Shown: positions 44,881 to 55,106, numbered from the stretch's first letter. The stretch is DNA of 64,000 bases from an uncultured Dehalococcoidia bacterium (GCA_951812395.1 CATOSD010000001.1:1523108-1587107), one strand, 5' to 3'. The notes: generated by a model from the letters alone, not told the origin. Translations and numbers: made by a program.

Positions 44881-45206
44881 TCCGCAGCCTGCCATTCCCA
44901 GTCCACGCCGCCCAACTCTTCGCACCCCTCCACCAACGCTCCCCACATTCGGCGCAAGACTCCCCGTTCCACCCACCTCTGAAAGGTGCGATGGATCGTG
45001 CTGTCGTCCCCAAGCTCTCTCGGCAATCGGTTCCATTGACACCCGCTGCGCATCCGGAAGATGATGCCGTTGAGCATCTGTCGAGGATTGGCGCGCTTGC
45101 GGCCCCTTGCCTTGGGTGGGTCTCGCTCCAGAATGATAGGCTCGATGCGTTCCCAAAGCTCGTCCGGTACTTCCCAGATGGTTCCTAACGTCTCCTGATT
45201 CCCCAT
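44844..45206 (-). CDS. IS5-type transposase, orfA
   Basis: The 120-residue N-terminal half (EVPDELWERIEPIILERD, RQMLNGIIFRMRSGCQWNRLP) is the helix-turn-helix/DUF4096-like domain of IS427-group transposases. The ATG at 45206 is preceded by GGGAGGA. It ends just after a seven-G run (ARLGGT-stop) where a -1 shift would join it to orfB, so the active enzyme is probably the frameshift fusion. Confidence 0.85.
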   Translation of the reverse strand: MGNQETLGTIWEVPDELWERIEPIILERDPPKARGRKRANPRQMLNGIIFRMRSGCQWNRLPRELGDDSTIHRTFQRWVERGVLRRMWGALVEGCEELGGVDWEWQAADGAMGKARLGGT

Positions 45207-46147
45207 ACGATTCCTCCCGACGCTTTTGGAGAAACTATATGAATCAGACCAGAAACCAGCCAATGTATTTGTGGGTCAGGATTCTGAGATAGTTTCTAAG
45301 TGCCGGAGAAGGGCGCCGCCGCTCTTGCCGAGGCGCTGGCCGATGCTTGCGGAGACGCCATTCGTGATTCGACACCAGTCCGCAGCGTCGTTGTCGAGGA
45401 TGGGATTGCGACCGGCGTGGTCGTTGACGGCGGCGGCATCGGCGCGGACGCGGTCGTCTGCGCCGTGCCACACACAAGGGCGCCGGAGACCTTTCCCCCC
45501 CGCCGGCCGACATCCGCAAGACGCCGGGCAACATCACCTATTCGTCCGGGTGTCGCGTGGTGATCGGCATGGACCATTCGCCACTCCCACCGGGATGGGA
45601 CGGTGCACTATACCCGGAGGACGATACCCCTCTCCTTTTGGACCGGTCCATCAACCTAACCTCATACGCACCGCCGGGCAAGAGCACTCTCGATCTGCTC
45701 GTTGGTCGCGACCGCGCCAAGGAGTTGATCCCCCTGGACCATGAGTAGATCAAGCGTCGCATGCTTAGCGACGCCCGACTCAACCTACCTCCCGGTTCCG
45801 GGCTCCCCGCCGACGACGAGGGGCTGTTCGCTCGCGTGTACAGTTGGGAAGAGGCGGTTTGCATCGGACCCCCGGGGATGTTCATCGCAATAGCGGACAT
45901 CCGCCACCGACTCCGCCGGGACATCCAATACCTCTTGCTTGCTGGCGACTACATGCGGGTACACTCGGTAAACGGCGCCCTGGTCAGCGGCATCGGCGCG
46001 GCCGAAGAGGCCGCTCAGCTGTAGGGCTGGCACAACTCTGATAAGCAACAGGGCCCGCATACATGGCGAGGCGACACGACTGTAAGGAAAGTCACAAGAG
46101 TGACTAGTAACGCTCCCATAGGCCGCGGGACAGTCCCTCAGCTGATC

Positions 46148-49100
46148 TTACTTCTCCCTGACGCTCCGCAGCCTGGATTTGCCGCGCCGCCTGCTCCGAA
46201 CGGCCAGGGCAAGCGGCGCCAGGAGGAGCATCGACATGCCCAACTCCACGCCGCCGTTACCCCGGGCCGCGCCCAGGCCGCACCCACCGCCGCCCTGTTC
46301 GCGAGCGGGCTGGATGGGGGTTGGCGAGACGTCGGGAGCAGGAGACGGACGCTCCGGCGGGGACAGTTCGGAAGCGGCGGCCCTCACCGCCGTCGGAGTA
46401 AGCGTTGGAGCGGGTCTGGGCGTTGGGGATTGAGTCGGCGGCGGCGCGGGAGTCTCCCGCACAGCGGCCGCTGGCGTCAACGTCGGGACGGGCGCCCTCG
46501 TCGCGGTAGGCGGCGGAACGACGGTCGCCCTACGCACGGCAGTCGCCGTCGGACTCGGCCTAGCTGCAGGCCATGCGACGCCGCAAGCCTCTTCGTCCTG
46601 GGCGAGCGCGAACTCAGGAGACCAATTCGAAGCAGGCACACCATCATGTGTGACCAGCCTGGCCGTCATCTCCACTCTTACGAACTCGGCCCAGAACTGG
46701 GCGCCGTAGTAACTCATGGGAACCATAATGCCGGACTCATCGACCTGCACAAGCCGGGGAAATGAGGAAGGATCTATCTCTATGGTAGCCAGAGTGGCCT
46801 GGTTCCGGAACTGCAGCTTATTCTGAATCAGATGCAGCCAGTTTCCCGGCGCCTCACCAAACCGCAACTGCAGCCGCGTCTCCTGGCCACGCTCCGATTC
46901 GCGCAGGACACATAGAGGAAGCTCCGGGATAACACTTTCTATTGTGGCGGCATACCCAGCAGGCGGCGCGGGCTCGGGTGCTGGCGTGGGCAGCGGAGTC
47001 GGCGTGGACGTGGGCACGGGCGTCGGTGTGGGCGTCGGCGTCGGCGTCGGCACAGGTGTCGGCGTCGGCACAGGTGTCGGCGTGGGCAAGGCGACGCCGC
47101 AACTCTCCACGTCGTCTGCGAGCACGAATGCCGGAGACCAGTTCGAGAGTAGCGCGCCCTCGCCTGAAACGAGCCTGGCGGTCATCGACAGCTTGTCGCG
47201 ATGACCCCAGAGCCTGCCGCCATACCTGCCCATATCGACGAAGATACTGTCTTCCTCCACCTGCACCACGTCGTGGGCGGAAAGGTTCAGCCATTCCCTA
47301 TGAACATCCGTTAACCTGCGGAATTGCAGATACAGATTTCGCCAATCCTCCGGTATGCCGCTTGTTCGCAACTCCAGCGTCTTCTCGTAAGCGTGCCGCG
47401 AATTGCGAACCACACAGTACGGCTGCTCCGGCGTGACAGTCGCAATGGCAAACGGATATTCCGGGGCCAGTGGCGTAGTGGTCGCGGGGCTTGGCGCTGG
47501 GTCGATAGGCGGGTTGCCGAACGGGTTGTGGTACACCAGCACCCTACCCCTGTTAATGTCGCCGACGTACAGGTTGTCTTTGTCGTCGAACGTGGCCGTG
47601 TACGCCATCGACGCCAGGTCATACAGGTACCCATTCGGAAGTCTCTCTCTGGCCAGGGGGTCATCGTACACGCCAACGAACCTCGGGCCCGCGTAGGCGT
47701 TGTAGCCCACAATCATCCTGTTCGTGCTGTCGAACGCCGTCTCCCAGGTTCCCGCCGACATCCCTTGCAGATAGCGCCTATTGTCGATCACCGACTCGCG
47801 CTCCCAATATGCGCTCACCAAGAGACTGCTGAACCCATACAATGATTCCGTGAATGCCTTTGAGGCGCTTCGACTAAACAGGACCGAGTCTCTATCGGCG
47901 GGCAGATTCTCCGCATGGTAAAGCAGGAGACGCCTATTGCCTTCTACTTCGAGCGCATGGTCGGAGACGTAGAGGTTTCCGAGCCGGTCGATAGACAGCG
48001 CTCCGGGGGAGCAAAGCAGGTTCTTGTGCTCCCCGGCGGAAAGCGCATCCCAATCTGCCGCCGGAATGCGGCCGGCGTTGCACTTGTCCGCAAACGCGGT
48101 CTGTTGTCCCAGGATCGCGTCCACCACCGGATTGGTCAGAGGGTCACGAATCCGCAGCACGCGGTTGTTGTCGGTGTCGGAAAGCCACACGAACTCTCCG
48201 CTGCCCACCGGCGCGATCCCGAAGATCCGGCGCCCCAGCTTGATTCTGAATTTCTGGCCGAGGATAGGAAACTCAGTCTCATTCGTAAAGATGGTGTGCA
48301 GAGGCGCCGAGCTCTCTGTCAGCGGGAGCTGGTACACGTCCAGGAAGTTGACACCCTCGAACCCGAGCACCCACAGCCTGCCCGCGTCGTCCACCTTGAT
48401 CCTGCCGCAGCAATAAGTCAAACCCCCGTGTCTGGGTACGTCTCCAACCGCCCCGTCTGCGGGGCGGCCATTGGCTAGTGCGTCAAGGCCATTCCAGAAC
48501 AGCAGTCGTTCTATATCGGACACTATCAACTGGTCGCCCCATGTGACGACACCCCGAGCCGAGTGTATCCCGTTCAGATCCTTGAGGTTCGTTCCTTCCG
48601 GTGGATAGAAGAGCCTCCTGTCAGGACGGGCGTTCTGTGCGCTACCGGCCGCAGGCGTGGGAAAGCGGATGACATCGGCGGTGTTCAGAAACACCGAAAC
48701 CAGCACATTGCCAAGCCCATCTACTCCTATCCCTCCGGCGATTGGACATAGGTGCGCATTGCCGGGCAGTTCCGTGTAGTCGACACCGCATTCACGTGTC
48801 GGCACATAAGAATCTTTGCCCAGCACCTTCAACACCGATGCACCCTGCATGTCCCACAACTCGACCATGTAGTTGGCGGAGTCGTTAACCCAGATGCCTT
48901 GTCCGGCCGGGTCTATCTCCAAAGTGGTGGGGCGATCGAATCCCGACCCAAACTCCTGGGCGGCCGCCATTCCCGACTCGAAGGGCGGCTCGAACACCAG
49001 CACTCTGTTGTTCAGCGTGTCGGCTACATACAGCCGGCCATCTTCCGCCATCCTCACCGCCGAAGGAGCGTGCATCTCGTCCAATTCGGCGCCGGTATCT

Positions 49101-50365
49101 TCTCCGTGAAAGGTGCGCTGACCCAACACCAGATCCGCTGTCCTTGCGATCTTCCCGGCGCCGGGGTCCACGGGGAAGCGAAGGACGCGGTTGTTGCCCC
49201 CGTCCGCCACCCACATGTTCCCGTCCAGGTCGATTTCCACGCCGTTGCCGTAACGGTTCGCCTGGAAGAAATTAGTCCGGGAGTGAAAGCAGAGCGTCTC
49301 CGCCGTTGGTCTTCGAGGGCCGCCGCGGTTGCACGTACCTCCCGCGAAGTCCCACTGGCCCCAGACCTCGTCGGCGATGGAGTCGGTCGCGAAGGGGTCC
49401 TCGTACTTCAGTACCCTGTTGTTGTAGGAGTCCGGCACGTAAAGCGCCCCGCTGCCGTCCACCGCCATTGTGACGAAAGTGTGCGCTTCCCACGGACTCA
49501 ATGCCTGTTCTGGTATGCCGCAAAGTGTGTCTGCCCTCGGAGTAGTACGCGCGGGAAATCCCTGGAAGGAGCTGTCGCCGTTGCAGCCACTATGATCGTA
49601 TCCGGACGGCTGCCCGATCACGACGTCGGCGGTGCATGGCCCCTCGCCCGCGTAGCACCCCGTCAGGTCTATGCCAAGCACGCGGCTGTTACCGCCGTCC
49701 CACACGTACATCCTCCCCGGCGACGTCGAACGGTCCACGTGCACGCCACCGGGGTTGAACAGCTTGAACGGCACCACGCTCTTGGGAGCTATCTGCGTAA
49801 AGTCCGGCTTGCCGATCACAACGTCCGCCCACAGGTCACCCGCGACTCCGCGCACGGGCGCTTCCGGAGGGAACGGGGCTTCCCTGGGAGTGGAACAATC
49901 GCTGGCGTTCCGAACCACCCTGACCCCATTCGACCAGTCGGACAGCGGTTTGCCGTCGGCGTCGGCGATCCGCACCTGAAGCGTCATCTTCGCCTGCTGC
50001 CACAGCCTGTCCTCGACCAGACTCATATCCAAAACGGCCAGGTTCGGTGTCTCCCAGCGGGGTTCGTCGCCGAACAGCGCGCTGAGGTTGCCGGTGCTGT
50101 GCTGGCGAAACTGCAGTCTGCCGGCGTCGGTCGTGGGAAGGTAGGCGCCCAGCACCGTCAGCGTGCGGTACGGCGCCAGGTGCGAATCCAGCTCGATGCA
50201 GAAAGGCGACCTGGGCTGCGCCTCGCGAATCACCGGCTCCCTCTCTTGAGCGTGCACACTGCCCGCGACGCCCTGGAGTTCGACGCACAGAACAATGCCC
50301 ACAACAAGGATCGTGGCCTGGACCAGGAGCTGTTTTGGAGTGGCGTTACCCAATTCGATGTCCAA
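46148..50365 (-). CDS. Large secreted NHL-repeat protein with three copies of an unrecognised module
   Basis: The 1405-residue protein has a signal peptide (hydrophobic core about 14-33, likely cut after SVHAQ). Module A (about 53-158) is followed by a long beta-propeller region (about 165-1000) of NHL-type repeats: [80 protein letters not shown]. Module B (nt about 47425-47098), a PTPTP linker, module C (nt about 46930-46570) and another Pro/Thr-rich region follow. The end is GGGGCGLG, a hydrophobic helix and an Arg-rich tail. It is probably a surface or extracellular binding protein. The start codon is TTG at 50365. Confidence 0.8.
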   Translation of the reverse strand: MDIELGNATPKQLLVQATILVVGIVLCVELQGVAGSVHAQEREPVIREAQPRSPFCIELDSHLAPYRTLTVLGAYLPTTDAGRLQFRQHSTGNLSALFGDEPRWETPNLAVLDMSLVEDRLWQQAKMTLQVRIADADGKPLSDWSNGVRVVRNASDCSTPREAPFPPEAPVRGVAGDLWADVVIGKPDFTQIAPKSVVPFKLFNPGGVHVDRSTSPGRMYVWDGGNSRVLGIDLTGCYAGEGPCTADVVIGQPSGYDHSGCNGDSSFQGFPARTTPRADTLCGIPEQALSPWEAHTFVTMAVDGSGALYVPDSYNNRVLKYEDPFATDSIADEVWGQWDFAGGTCNRGGPRRPTAETLCFHSRTNFFQANRYGNGVEIDLDGNMWVADGGNNRVLRFPVDPGAGKIARTADLVLGQRTFHGEDTGAELDEMHAPSAVRMAEDGRLYVADTLNNRVLVFEPPFESGMAAAQEFGSGFDRPTTLEIDPAGQGIWVNDSANYMVELWDMQGASVLKVLGKDSYVPTRECGVDYTELPGNAHLCPIAGGIGVDGLGNVLVSVFLNTADVIRFPTPAAGSAQNARPDRRLFYPPEGTNLKDLNGIHSARGVVTWGDQLIVSDIERLLFWNGLDALANGRPADGAVGDVPRHGGLTYCCGRIKVDDAGRLWVLGFEGVNFLDVYQLPLTESSAPLHTIFTNETEFPILGQKFRIKLGRRIFGIAPVGSGEFVWLSDTDNNRVLRIRDPLTNPVVDAILGQQTAFADKCNAGRIPAADWDALSAGEHKNLLCSPGALSIDRLGNLYVSDHALEVEGNRRLLLYHAENLPADRDSVLFSRSASKAFTESLYGFSSLLVSAYWERESVIDNRRYLQGMSAGTWETAFDSTNRMIVGYNAYAGPRFVGVYDDPLARERLPNGYLYDLASMAYTATFDDKDNLYVGDINRGRVLVYHNPFGNPPIDPAPSPATTTPLAPEYPFAIATVTPEQPYCVVRNSRHAYEKTLELRTSGIPEDWRNLYLQFRRLTDVHREWLNLSAHDVVQVEEDSIFVDMGRYGGRLWGHRDKLSMTARLVSGEGALLSNWSPAFVLADDVESCGVALPTPTPVPTPTPVPTPTPTPTPTPVPTSTPTPLPTPAPEPAPPAGYAATIESVIPELPLCVLRESERGQETRLQLRFGEAPGNWLHLIQNKLQFRNQATLATIEIDPSSFPRLVQVDESGIMVPMSYYGAQFWAEFVRVEMTARLVTHDGVPASNWSPEFALAQDEEACGVAWPAARPSPTATAVRRATVVPPPTATRAPVPTLTPAAAVRETPAPPPTQSPTPRPAPTLTPTAVRAAASELSPPERPSPAPDVSPTPIQPAREQGGGGCGLGAARGNGGVELGMSMLLLAPLALAVRSRRRGKSRLRSVREK

Positions 50366-50431
50366 TCCCTGAAGATATGAGCATATTAACCATGCGCTCC
50401 CTGGAGTTCAAATCCACCGCCGGCGGCAGGG

Positions 50432-50530
50432 TCTTTCCATTATCCCACCCTGTCGCCCTGAGCGTTGTCCCACCCTGTCACCCTGGACTATTCCATCCCG
50501 TCACCCTGAACGTAGCCGGAGGGTCTAACA
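50432..50530 (+). repeat. Three degenerate tandem repeats (CCACCCTGTCACCCTG type)
   Basis: Units around TATCCCACCCTGTCGCCCTG, GTCCCACCCTGTCACCCTGG and TTCCATCCCGTCACCCTGAA are followed by GTAGCCGGAGGGTC. They lie between the divergently transcribed NHL-protein and MBL genes. Their tail resembles the CCCTGAGCTTGCCGAAGGG insert of repeats R4 and R6. Confidence 0.65.
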
Positions 50531-50611
50531 TGCTTCGGCAAACCCGGAGTTGTATGAAGTCTGATCAGTTGCGTGCTATCCTGTCCCTCTATCACTTGAA
50601 AGGCGGCCGCC

Positions 50612-51595
50612 ATGCAACCCATCACGCTCGAACCCGTGGACTCAGTCAGCATCACAACCCTGGTGGACAACGTTTCCGACGCGCTGCTGCGGGATGAGGG
50701 CCCCGCCAGGCGTCCGTCCGCAGGCCCGGCATCTCCCAGGGTTCCCGTCCGCTTCTTCGAGTCGGGCGAAGCCGCCGACAGCCTGAAGGCGGAGCACGGC
50801 TTCTCGGCGCTAGTCACCGTCGAGAAGAGCGGCGCCGAACACACCGTCCTGTTCGACACAGGCGTCTCGCCCAACGGCATGGTCGACAACATGCGCCGGA
50901 TCGAGCTTTCGGCCAAAGACATCGAGGCTATAGTGCTCAGCCACGGCCACTACGACCACACCACCGGCCTCAACGGCCTCTTTGAAGAGCTCGGCGGCAG
51001 CGTCAAGATGCCGGTCACGATCCACCCCGAGTTCTGGTCCCAGCGCCGCGTCGCCATACCGGGCCGCGAGCCGCGCGAGATGCCCACCACCAGCAGGTCG
51101 GCGCTGCTGGGCGCCGGATTCGAGATCATCGAGGACCGCCAGCCCTCCTTCCTGCTAGACGGGTCGTTGCTGGTAACCGGCGAGGTCGACCGCACGACCC
51201 AGTTCGAGCGCGGATTCGCCGAACACCAGGCGTTCCGTGACGGCGAGTGGCGGCCCGACCCGCTGATTCTGGACGACCAGGCCCTGCTCGCGAACGTGCG
51301 CGACAAGGGACTCGTAGTGCTCACCGGATGCGGCCACGCCGGCATCGTCAACATCGTCCGCTACGCCAGGCGGCTCACCGGCATCGATGCGGTCCACGCA
51401 GTAATTGGCGGCCTTCACCTGGGAGCACCGTCGTTCTACCCGACAATTGCCGACACGTGCGCCGCGCTGGCGGACATCGGCCCAAGCGTGCTCGTGCCCG
51501 CCCACTGCACCGGATGGCGCGCCGCCCACGCCCTGGCCGCGACATTCCCCGACGCATTCCTCCAGAACACCGTCGGCACCCGATTCGAGCTTTGA
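50612..51595 (+). CDS. MBL-fold protein of the dihydropterin/RFAP-synthase-like group
   Basis: The 327-residue metallo-beta-lactamase fold has LSHGHYDHTTGLNGLFEEL (HxHxDH) and LTGCGHAGIVNIVRYARRLTG. Late ligands are IGGLHLG and VPAHCTGWRAAHAL. GCGHAGIVN and AHCTG are typical of the archaeal-type family annotated as 7,8-dihydropterin-6-yl-methyl-4-(beta-D-ribofuranosyl)aminobenzene 5'-phosphate synthase. The true substrate in bacteria is unclear. cmk follows after 77 bp. Confidence 0.8.
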   Translation: MQPITLEPVDSVSITTLVDNVSDALLRDEGPARRPSAGPASPRVPVRFFESGEAADSLKAEHGFSALVTVEKSGAEHTVLFDTGVSPNGMVDNMRRIELSAKDIEAIVLSHGHYDHTTGLNGLFEELGGSVKMPVTIHPEFWSQRRVAIPGREPREMPTTSRSALLGAGFEIIEDRQPSFLLDGSLLVTGEVDRTTQFERGFAEHQAFRDGEWRPDPLILDDQALLANVRDKGLVVLTGCGHAGIVNIVRYARRLTGIDAVHAVIGGLHLGAPSFYPTIADTCAALADIGPSVLVPAHCTGWRAAHALAATFPDAFLQNTVGTRFEL

Positions 51596-51672
51596 CGCCA
51601 CGCCCCGGCGTTGTCGGCGGATGTTGCGGCGTCTATAATCGGCCCATACCCAGATCGTAGGCGCACGCACGC

Positions 51673-52323
51673 ATGACAGTCCGAATCGCGATAGACGGCC
51701 CGGTGGCGTCCGGAAAGACAGTGGTGGGCATGACGCTGGCCCGCAGGCTGGGCTGCGCCTTCCTGGACACGGGCCTGATGTACCGGGCGGTGGCGTGGGC
51801 CGCGCTCGATCGCGGCGTCGGAGCGGACGACGAATGCGCCGTGGCCGCGCTGGCCCGCCGCCTGGACATGAAAGCGTTGGACGACGCCAGCGGGCGACTT
51901 CTCGCGGACGGCGCGGACGTCACGGACTTCCTCAGACTGCCCAATGTCGAGAATGTCGTACCAGGCGTGGCGGCCATGCCCGCCGTTCGCAAGGCGCTCA
52001 TCGCCCGCCAGCGGGAAATCGCCGCGCAGGCGCCTGTGGTGATGGTGGGCCGCGACATCGGCAGCGTGGTGCTGCCCGAGGCCCAGGTCAAGCTGTTTCT
52101 GACGGCGTCCGTCCGGACGCGCGCGCAACGACGCCACGACGAACGCGTCCGCGAGGGTGTGGAGAGCCGTCTCGATGACGTCGCGCGCGGCATAGAACGC
52201 CGCGACAGGCTGGACGCCAGGCAGAGCCTGCCCGCGAAAGACGCCACCATAGTCGAGACGGATTGCATGAGCATCGACGACGTGGTGGCGCTTGCGATGG
52301 GGCTGTGGGAGAACTGCCGATGA
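51673..52323 (+). CDS. cmk: Cytidylate kinase
   Basis: The 216-residue P-loop NMP kinase has IDGPVASGKTVVGMTLARRLG and FLDTGLMYRAVAWAAL. VVMVGRDIGSVVLPEAQVKLFLTAS marks the CMP-binding region. It phosphorylates CMP and dCMP. Its TGA overlaps the ATG of plsC (ATGA), a common cmk-plsC coupling. Confidence 0.95.
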   Translation: MTVRIAIDGPVASGKTVVGMTLARRLGCAFLDTGLMYRAVAWAALDRGVGADDECAVAALARRLDMKALDDASGRLLADGADVTDFLRLPNVENVVPGVAAMPAVRKALIARQREIAAQAPVVMVGRDIGSVVLPEAQVKLFLTASVRTRAQRRHDERVREGVESRLDDVARGIERRDRLDARQSLPAKDATIVETDCMSIDDVVALAMGLWENCR

Positions 52324-53000
52324 GCTGGGTGTATTCGCTGTGCTCCACGATGCAGCGTGGCACGCTAAGGGTCTTCGCGGACTGCGAGGTGACTGGCGCC
52401 GAGAACGTCCCCCCGGTGGGTCCGCTGATAGTGGTCTGCAACCACCAGAGCTACGTGGACCCCTCGTTCATCGCAAGCCTGATGCCAAGGCGTCCGTGGT
52501 TCGTTGCGAAGCACACGCTGTTCTCAACGCCCGTGGGCAACTGGTTCTTCCGCAACTGGGGCGCCTACCCGCTGCGTCGCGAGTCCGCCGACCCCCGCGC
52601 CTACCGCTGGATGCTGGACATGCTGAGCCGCGACCAGGTCATTGCGCTGTTTCCCGAGGGAACCCGCAGCCCGGGCGCAATGCGTCGCGCGGTGCCGGGC
52701 ATCGAACGACTGGCGCTCAAGTCCCAGGCGCCCATCCTTCCCGTGGGCATGACCGGCACAGAGGGCCTCCAGAACTGGCGCAGGTTGTGCGTTCCCGCAA
52801 GCCGCATCAGGCTGAACATAGGCCAGGCCTTCTCGCTGCCGTCCATCGAGGGCAGGCCCACGCGTGAGGTCCTGGCAAGCCTGAACGACATGATCATGGA
52901 CCGCGTGGCCCAACTGCTGCCGGAGAGCTACCGCGGGGAGTACGGCGCTTCAAAAGCCCCTTCCCCTCGCAGGGTTGACAGGTGTAAGCATCGGACATGA
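52320..53000 (+). CDS. plsC: 1-acyl-sn-glycerol-3-phosphate acyltransferase
   Basis: The 226-residue PlsC-type acyltransferase has the catalytic NHQSYVD (NHx4D) and the glycerolphosphate-binding FPEGTRS. It transfers an acyl group to lysophosphatidate at the membrane. Its start is coupled to the cmk stop by ATGA. The last 15 or so residues (ASKAPSPRRVDRCKHRT) and the stop codon are encoded by repeat R5, so the native C-terminus has been replaced or extended by repeat insertion. Confidence 0.9.
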   Translation: MSWVYSLCSTMQRGTLRVFADCEVTGAENVPPVGPLIVVCNHQSYVDPSFIASLMPRRPWFVAKHTLFSTPVGNWFFRNWGAYPLRRESADPRAYRWMLDMLSRDQVIALFPEGTRSPGAMRRAVPGIERLALKSQAPILPVGMTGTEGLQNWRRLCVPASRIRLNIGQAFSLPSIEGRPTREVLASLNDMIMDRVAQLLPESYRGEYGASKAPSPRRVDRCKHRT

Positions 53001-53062
53001 GACTTCCAAAAATCCCTTCCCCCTCGCAGGGGGAAGGTTAGGATGGGGTGATAGGATGGGGG
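52951..53062 (+). repeat. Dispersed repeat, compound copy R5
   Basis: Two repeat cores in tandem. The first has an AGGGTTGACAGGTGTAAG continuation that resembles the IS4-type element's end. The second is a full CCTTCCCCCTCGCAGGGGG core followed by AAGGTTAGGATGGGGTG. It overlaps the plsC 3' end and reaches within 17 bp of the glmS start. Confidence 0.78.
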
Positions 53063-53078
53063 TAAACGGAGTCGTAAC

Positions 53079-54923
53079 GTGTGCGGCATAATCGGCTACA
53101 CCGGAAACCGTCAGGCCGCGCCCATACTGCTGGGCGGGCTGGCGAGCCTGGAATACCGCGGCTACGACAGCGTCGGCATCGCGCTGCAGGGCCCGGCCGG
53201 CGGGCCCCAGGTGCGCAAGCTGGCGGGCAAGCTGGCCAACCTCCGTGCGCACATTGGCGAACGCCTTCCCGAGGGCGAGACGGGCATCGGCCACACGCGC
53301 TGGGCCACCCACGGCGCGCCCACAGACGAGAACGCCCACCCGCACGCGGACTGCACCGGCGACGTGGTAGTAGCACACAACGGAATCGTGGAAAACTACG
53401 CTGTGCTACGCCGCCAGCTCACGGCGCAGGGCCACCGTTTCGCCTCGCAGACCGACTCCGAGTGCATACCGCACATCATCGAGTCCGAGATGGCCGAGGG
53501 TCTGTCATTCGAGAGTGCCGTAAGGGCCGCCTGCTCCCGAATGCGCGGCGCCAACGCCCTGGTGGCCATGTGCCGCAGCGCGCCCGGCTCTGTCGTGGGC
53601 GTGCGGCTCGGCAACGCCGGCGGCATCGTCGTGGGCTACTGCGAGGACGAAATGCTGCTCGCGAGCGACCTACCCGCGCTGCTCGGCCACGCCAAGAACG
53701 TGGCATACCTGGAGAACGGAGAAATGGTGGCCATTAGCGGGACCGACGCCGTGTACTCGACCGTGGATGGCGGGGCCGTGCGCAAGTCGCCCGCGCCCGC
53801 TCCATACGACGGCCGCGCGGCTGCGAAGGGCGCCTTCCGCCACTTCATGCTCAAGGAGATCCACGAACAGCCGGAGGCGGCGGTGGACGCCCTCCGTGGT
53901 CGCGTGGAGTTCGACAAGTTGACCACGACTCTGGACGAGGTCCCCTACTCCGATAGCGAGCTCGCCGAAATCGACCGCGTGATCCTCGTGGGCATGGGCA
54001 CCAGTCTCCACGCGGCCATGGTGGGCCGCATGTGGATGGAGTCGTTCGCCCGCATTCCCGCCGAGGCCGACAACGCCTCCGAGTTCAGGTACAGGGAACC
54101 CGCGATCGACCACCGAACCCTGGTCGTGTCTGTCTCCCAGTCGGGCGAGACCGCGGACACGCTCGCTGCGATGGAAGAGGCCGCGCGAAAGGGCGCCCGC
54201 CAGCTCACGCTGTGCAACTACGCCGGCGCGCAGTCCACCAGAGTCGCGGACGGCTCTCTGATGATGAGAGCGGGGCCGGAGATTGGCGTCGCCTCCACCA
54301 AAACGTTCGTCTGCTCAATGCTCGCTCTCTACCTGCTCGCGCTGCACGTCGGGTCCAGGCGCGGTATCCTCAGCCCGGAGCGAGTGCGCGCGCTCAGCCG
54401 GGAACTCGCCGCCGTGCCCGGCCTGCTGGGGCGGCTCGTGGAAGACGAGGAGCGCTACATGCGGCTGGCGGCGGTCTACCACAGGCGCGACAACTTCCTG
54501 TACCTGGGCCGCGGCGCGAACTACCCGCTGGCCATGGAGGGCGCGCTCAAGCTCAAGGAGCTGAGCTACATTCACGCCGAGGGCTACCCCGCCGGCGAGA
54601 TGAAACACGGCCCCATATCGCTGATAGACGAGAATCTGCCGGTGGTCGCGCTCGCCCCAAGCGACGGCCTGTATGACAAGATGGTCGGCAACATGAACGA
54701 GGTGCGCACGCGCGGCGGCGCGGTTATCGCGGTCGCCACGGAGGGCAACGAGCAGATTTCGGATCTGGCGGACGACGTGGTGTACGTGCCGCAAGTGTCG
54801 CCGCCGCTCACCCCGGTGCTAATGGCCGTGCCCATGCAGCTTCTGGCCTACCACGTCGCCCTGCGCCGCGGCTGCGACGTCGACCAGCCCCGAAACCTGG
54901 CCAAGTCCGTAACGGTCGAGTAG
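53079..54923 (+). CDS. glmS: Glutamine-fructose-6-phosphate aminotransferase
   Basis: The 614-residue enzyme starts CGIIGYTGNRQAAPILLGGL (Cys nucleophile next to the GTG start). The glutaminase domain includes THGAPTDENAHPH. Two SIS domains follow (MGTSLHAAMVGRMW, SQSGETADTLAAMEEA) and the canonical end DQPRNLAKSVTVE. It commits carbon to cell-wall amino sugars. I saw no glmS ribozyme upstream; that space is repeat R5. Confidence 0.97.
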   Translation: MCGIIGYTGNRQAAPILLGGLASLEYRGYDSVGIALQGPAGGPQVRKLAGKLANLRAHIGERLPEGETGIGHTRWATHGAPTDENAHPHADCTGDVVVAHNGIVENYAVLRRQLTAQGHRFASQTDSECIPHIIESEMAEGLSFESAVRAACSRMRGANALVAMCRSAPGSVVGVRLGNAGGIVVGYCEDEMLLASDLPALLGHAKNVAYLENGEMVAISGTDAVYSTVDGGAVRKSPAPAPYDGRAAAKGAFRHFMLKEIHEQPEAAVDALRGRVEFDKLTTTLDEVPYSDSELAEIDRVILVGMGTSLHAAMVGRMWMESFARIPAEADNASEFRYREPAIDHRTLVVSVSQSGETADTLAAMEEAARKGARQLTLCNYAGAQSTRVADGSLMMRAGPEIGVASTKTFVCSMLALYLLALHVGSRRGILSPERVRALSRELAAVPGLLGRLVEDEERYMRLAAVYHRRDNFLYLGRGANYPLAMEGALKLKELSYIHAEGYPAGEMKHGPISLIDENLPVVALAPSDGLYDKMVGNMNEVRTRGGAVIAVATEGNEQISDLADDVVYVPQVSPPLTPVLMAVPMQLLAYHVALRRGCDVDQPRNLAKSVTVE

Positions 54924-54934
54924 CGCCTTCCAAG

Positions 54935-55000
54935 AGTCCCTTCCCCCTCGCAGGGGGAAGAGCCTGCCCTGAGCTTGCCGAAGGGTCAGGATGGGGGTGA
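54935..55000 (+). repeat. Dispersed repeat, copy R6 with inserted segment
   Basis: AGTCCCTTCCCCCTCGCAGG, GGGAAG, then the CCTGCCCTGAGCTTGCCGAA insert and GGGTCAGGATGGGGGTG. It begins 11 bp after the glmS stop, and the layout is the same as in R4. Confidence 0.78.
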
Positions 55001-55106
55001 CTCCGCCTCGCCGCCCAAACCTGATATACTGTGGCGCGTCATTTTGGGCCGTGCCTTGCGGCCCAGCGCATTCACCGTCCGACAAGCTGGAAACCAGGAG
55101 TCTACC

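Larger units (their letters stand above)
44367..45296 (-). mobile_element. IS5-family (IS427-like) insertion sequence
   Basis: A 930-bp element. The ends are inverted repeats GAAACTATCTCA(A/G)AA, with the outer 12 bp identical. It is flanked by TAA on both sides (44364-44366 and 45297-45299), a 3-bp target duplication of the TNA type. Two overlapping transposase frames are present. Both ends look intact and the insertion interrupts a gene that was already degrading. Confidence 0.9.
43752..46024 (+). pseudogene. Decayed FAD-dependent amine/protoporphyrinogen-oxidase-like gene, split by IS5-type insertion
   Basis: The N-terminal part reads as a normal NAD(P)/FAD oxidoreductase (RVVIVGGGAAGLSAAHTLKKRG). 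The lesions are: an in-frame TAG at 44277-44279 inside continuous homologous sequence (TLRGFL-stop-MTMGHVEFSGEAYMRTYL); a TAA at the IS target site; the IS element at 44367-45296; resumption in frame at 45300 (VPEKGAAALAEALADACG); a frameshift at a seven-C run near 45491-45500; and a TAG at 45746-45748. The C-terminus still reads LAGDYMRVHSVNGALVSGIGAAEEAAQ, as in active flavin amine oxidases and desaturases. The gene is clearly dead. Confidence 0.88.

Noticed and set aside
46985..47095. Dense GGCGTCGGCGTG-type tandem repeats
   Set aside because: They encode the Pro/Thr linker of the NHL protein in frame; no CRISPR-like spacers or separate element.
52980..53078. Possible glmS ribozyme upstream of glmS
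   Set aside because: The interval is occupied by dispersed repeat R5 and no ribozyme core could be recognised.
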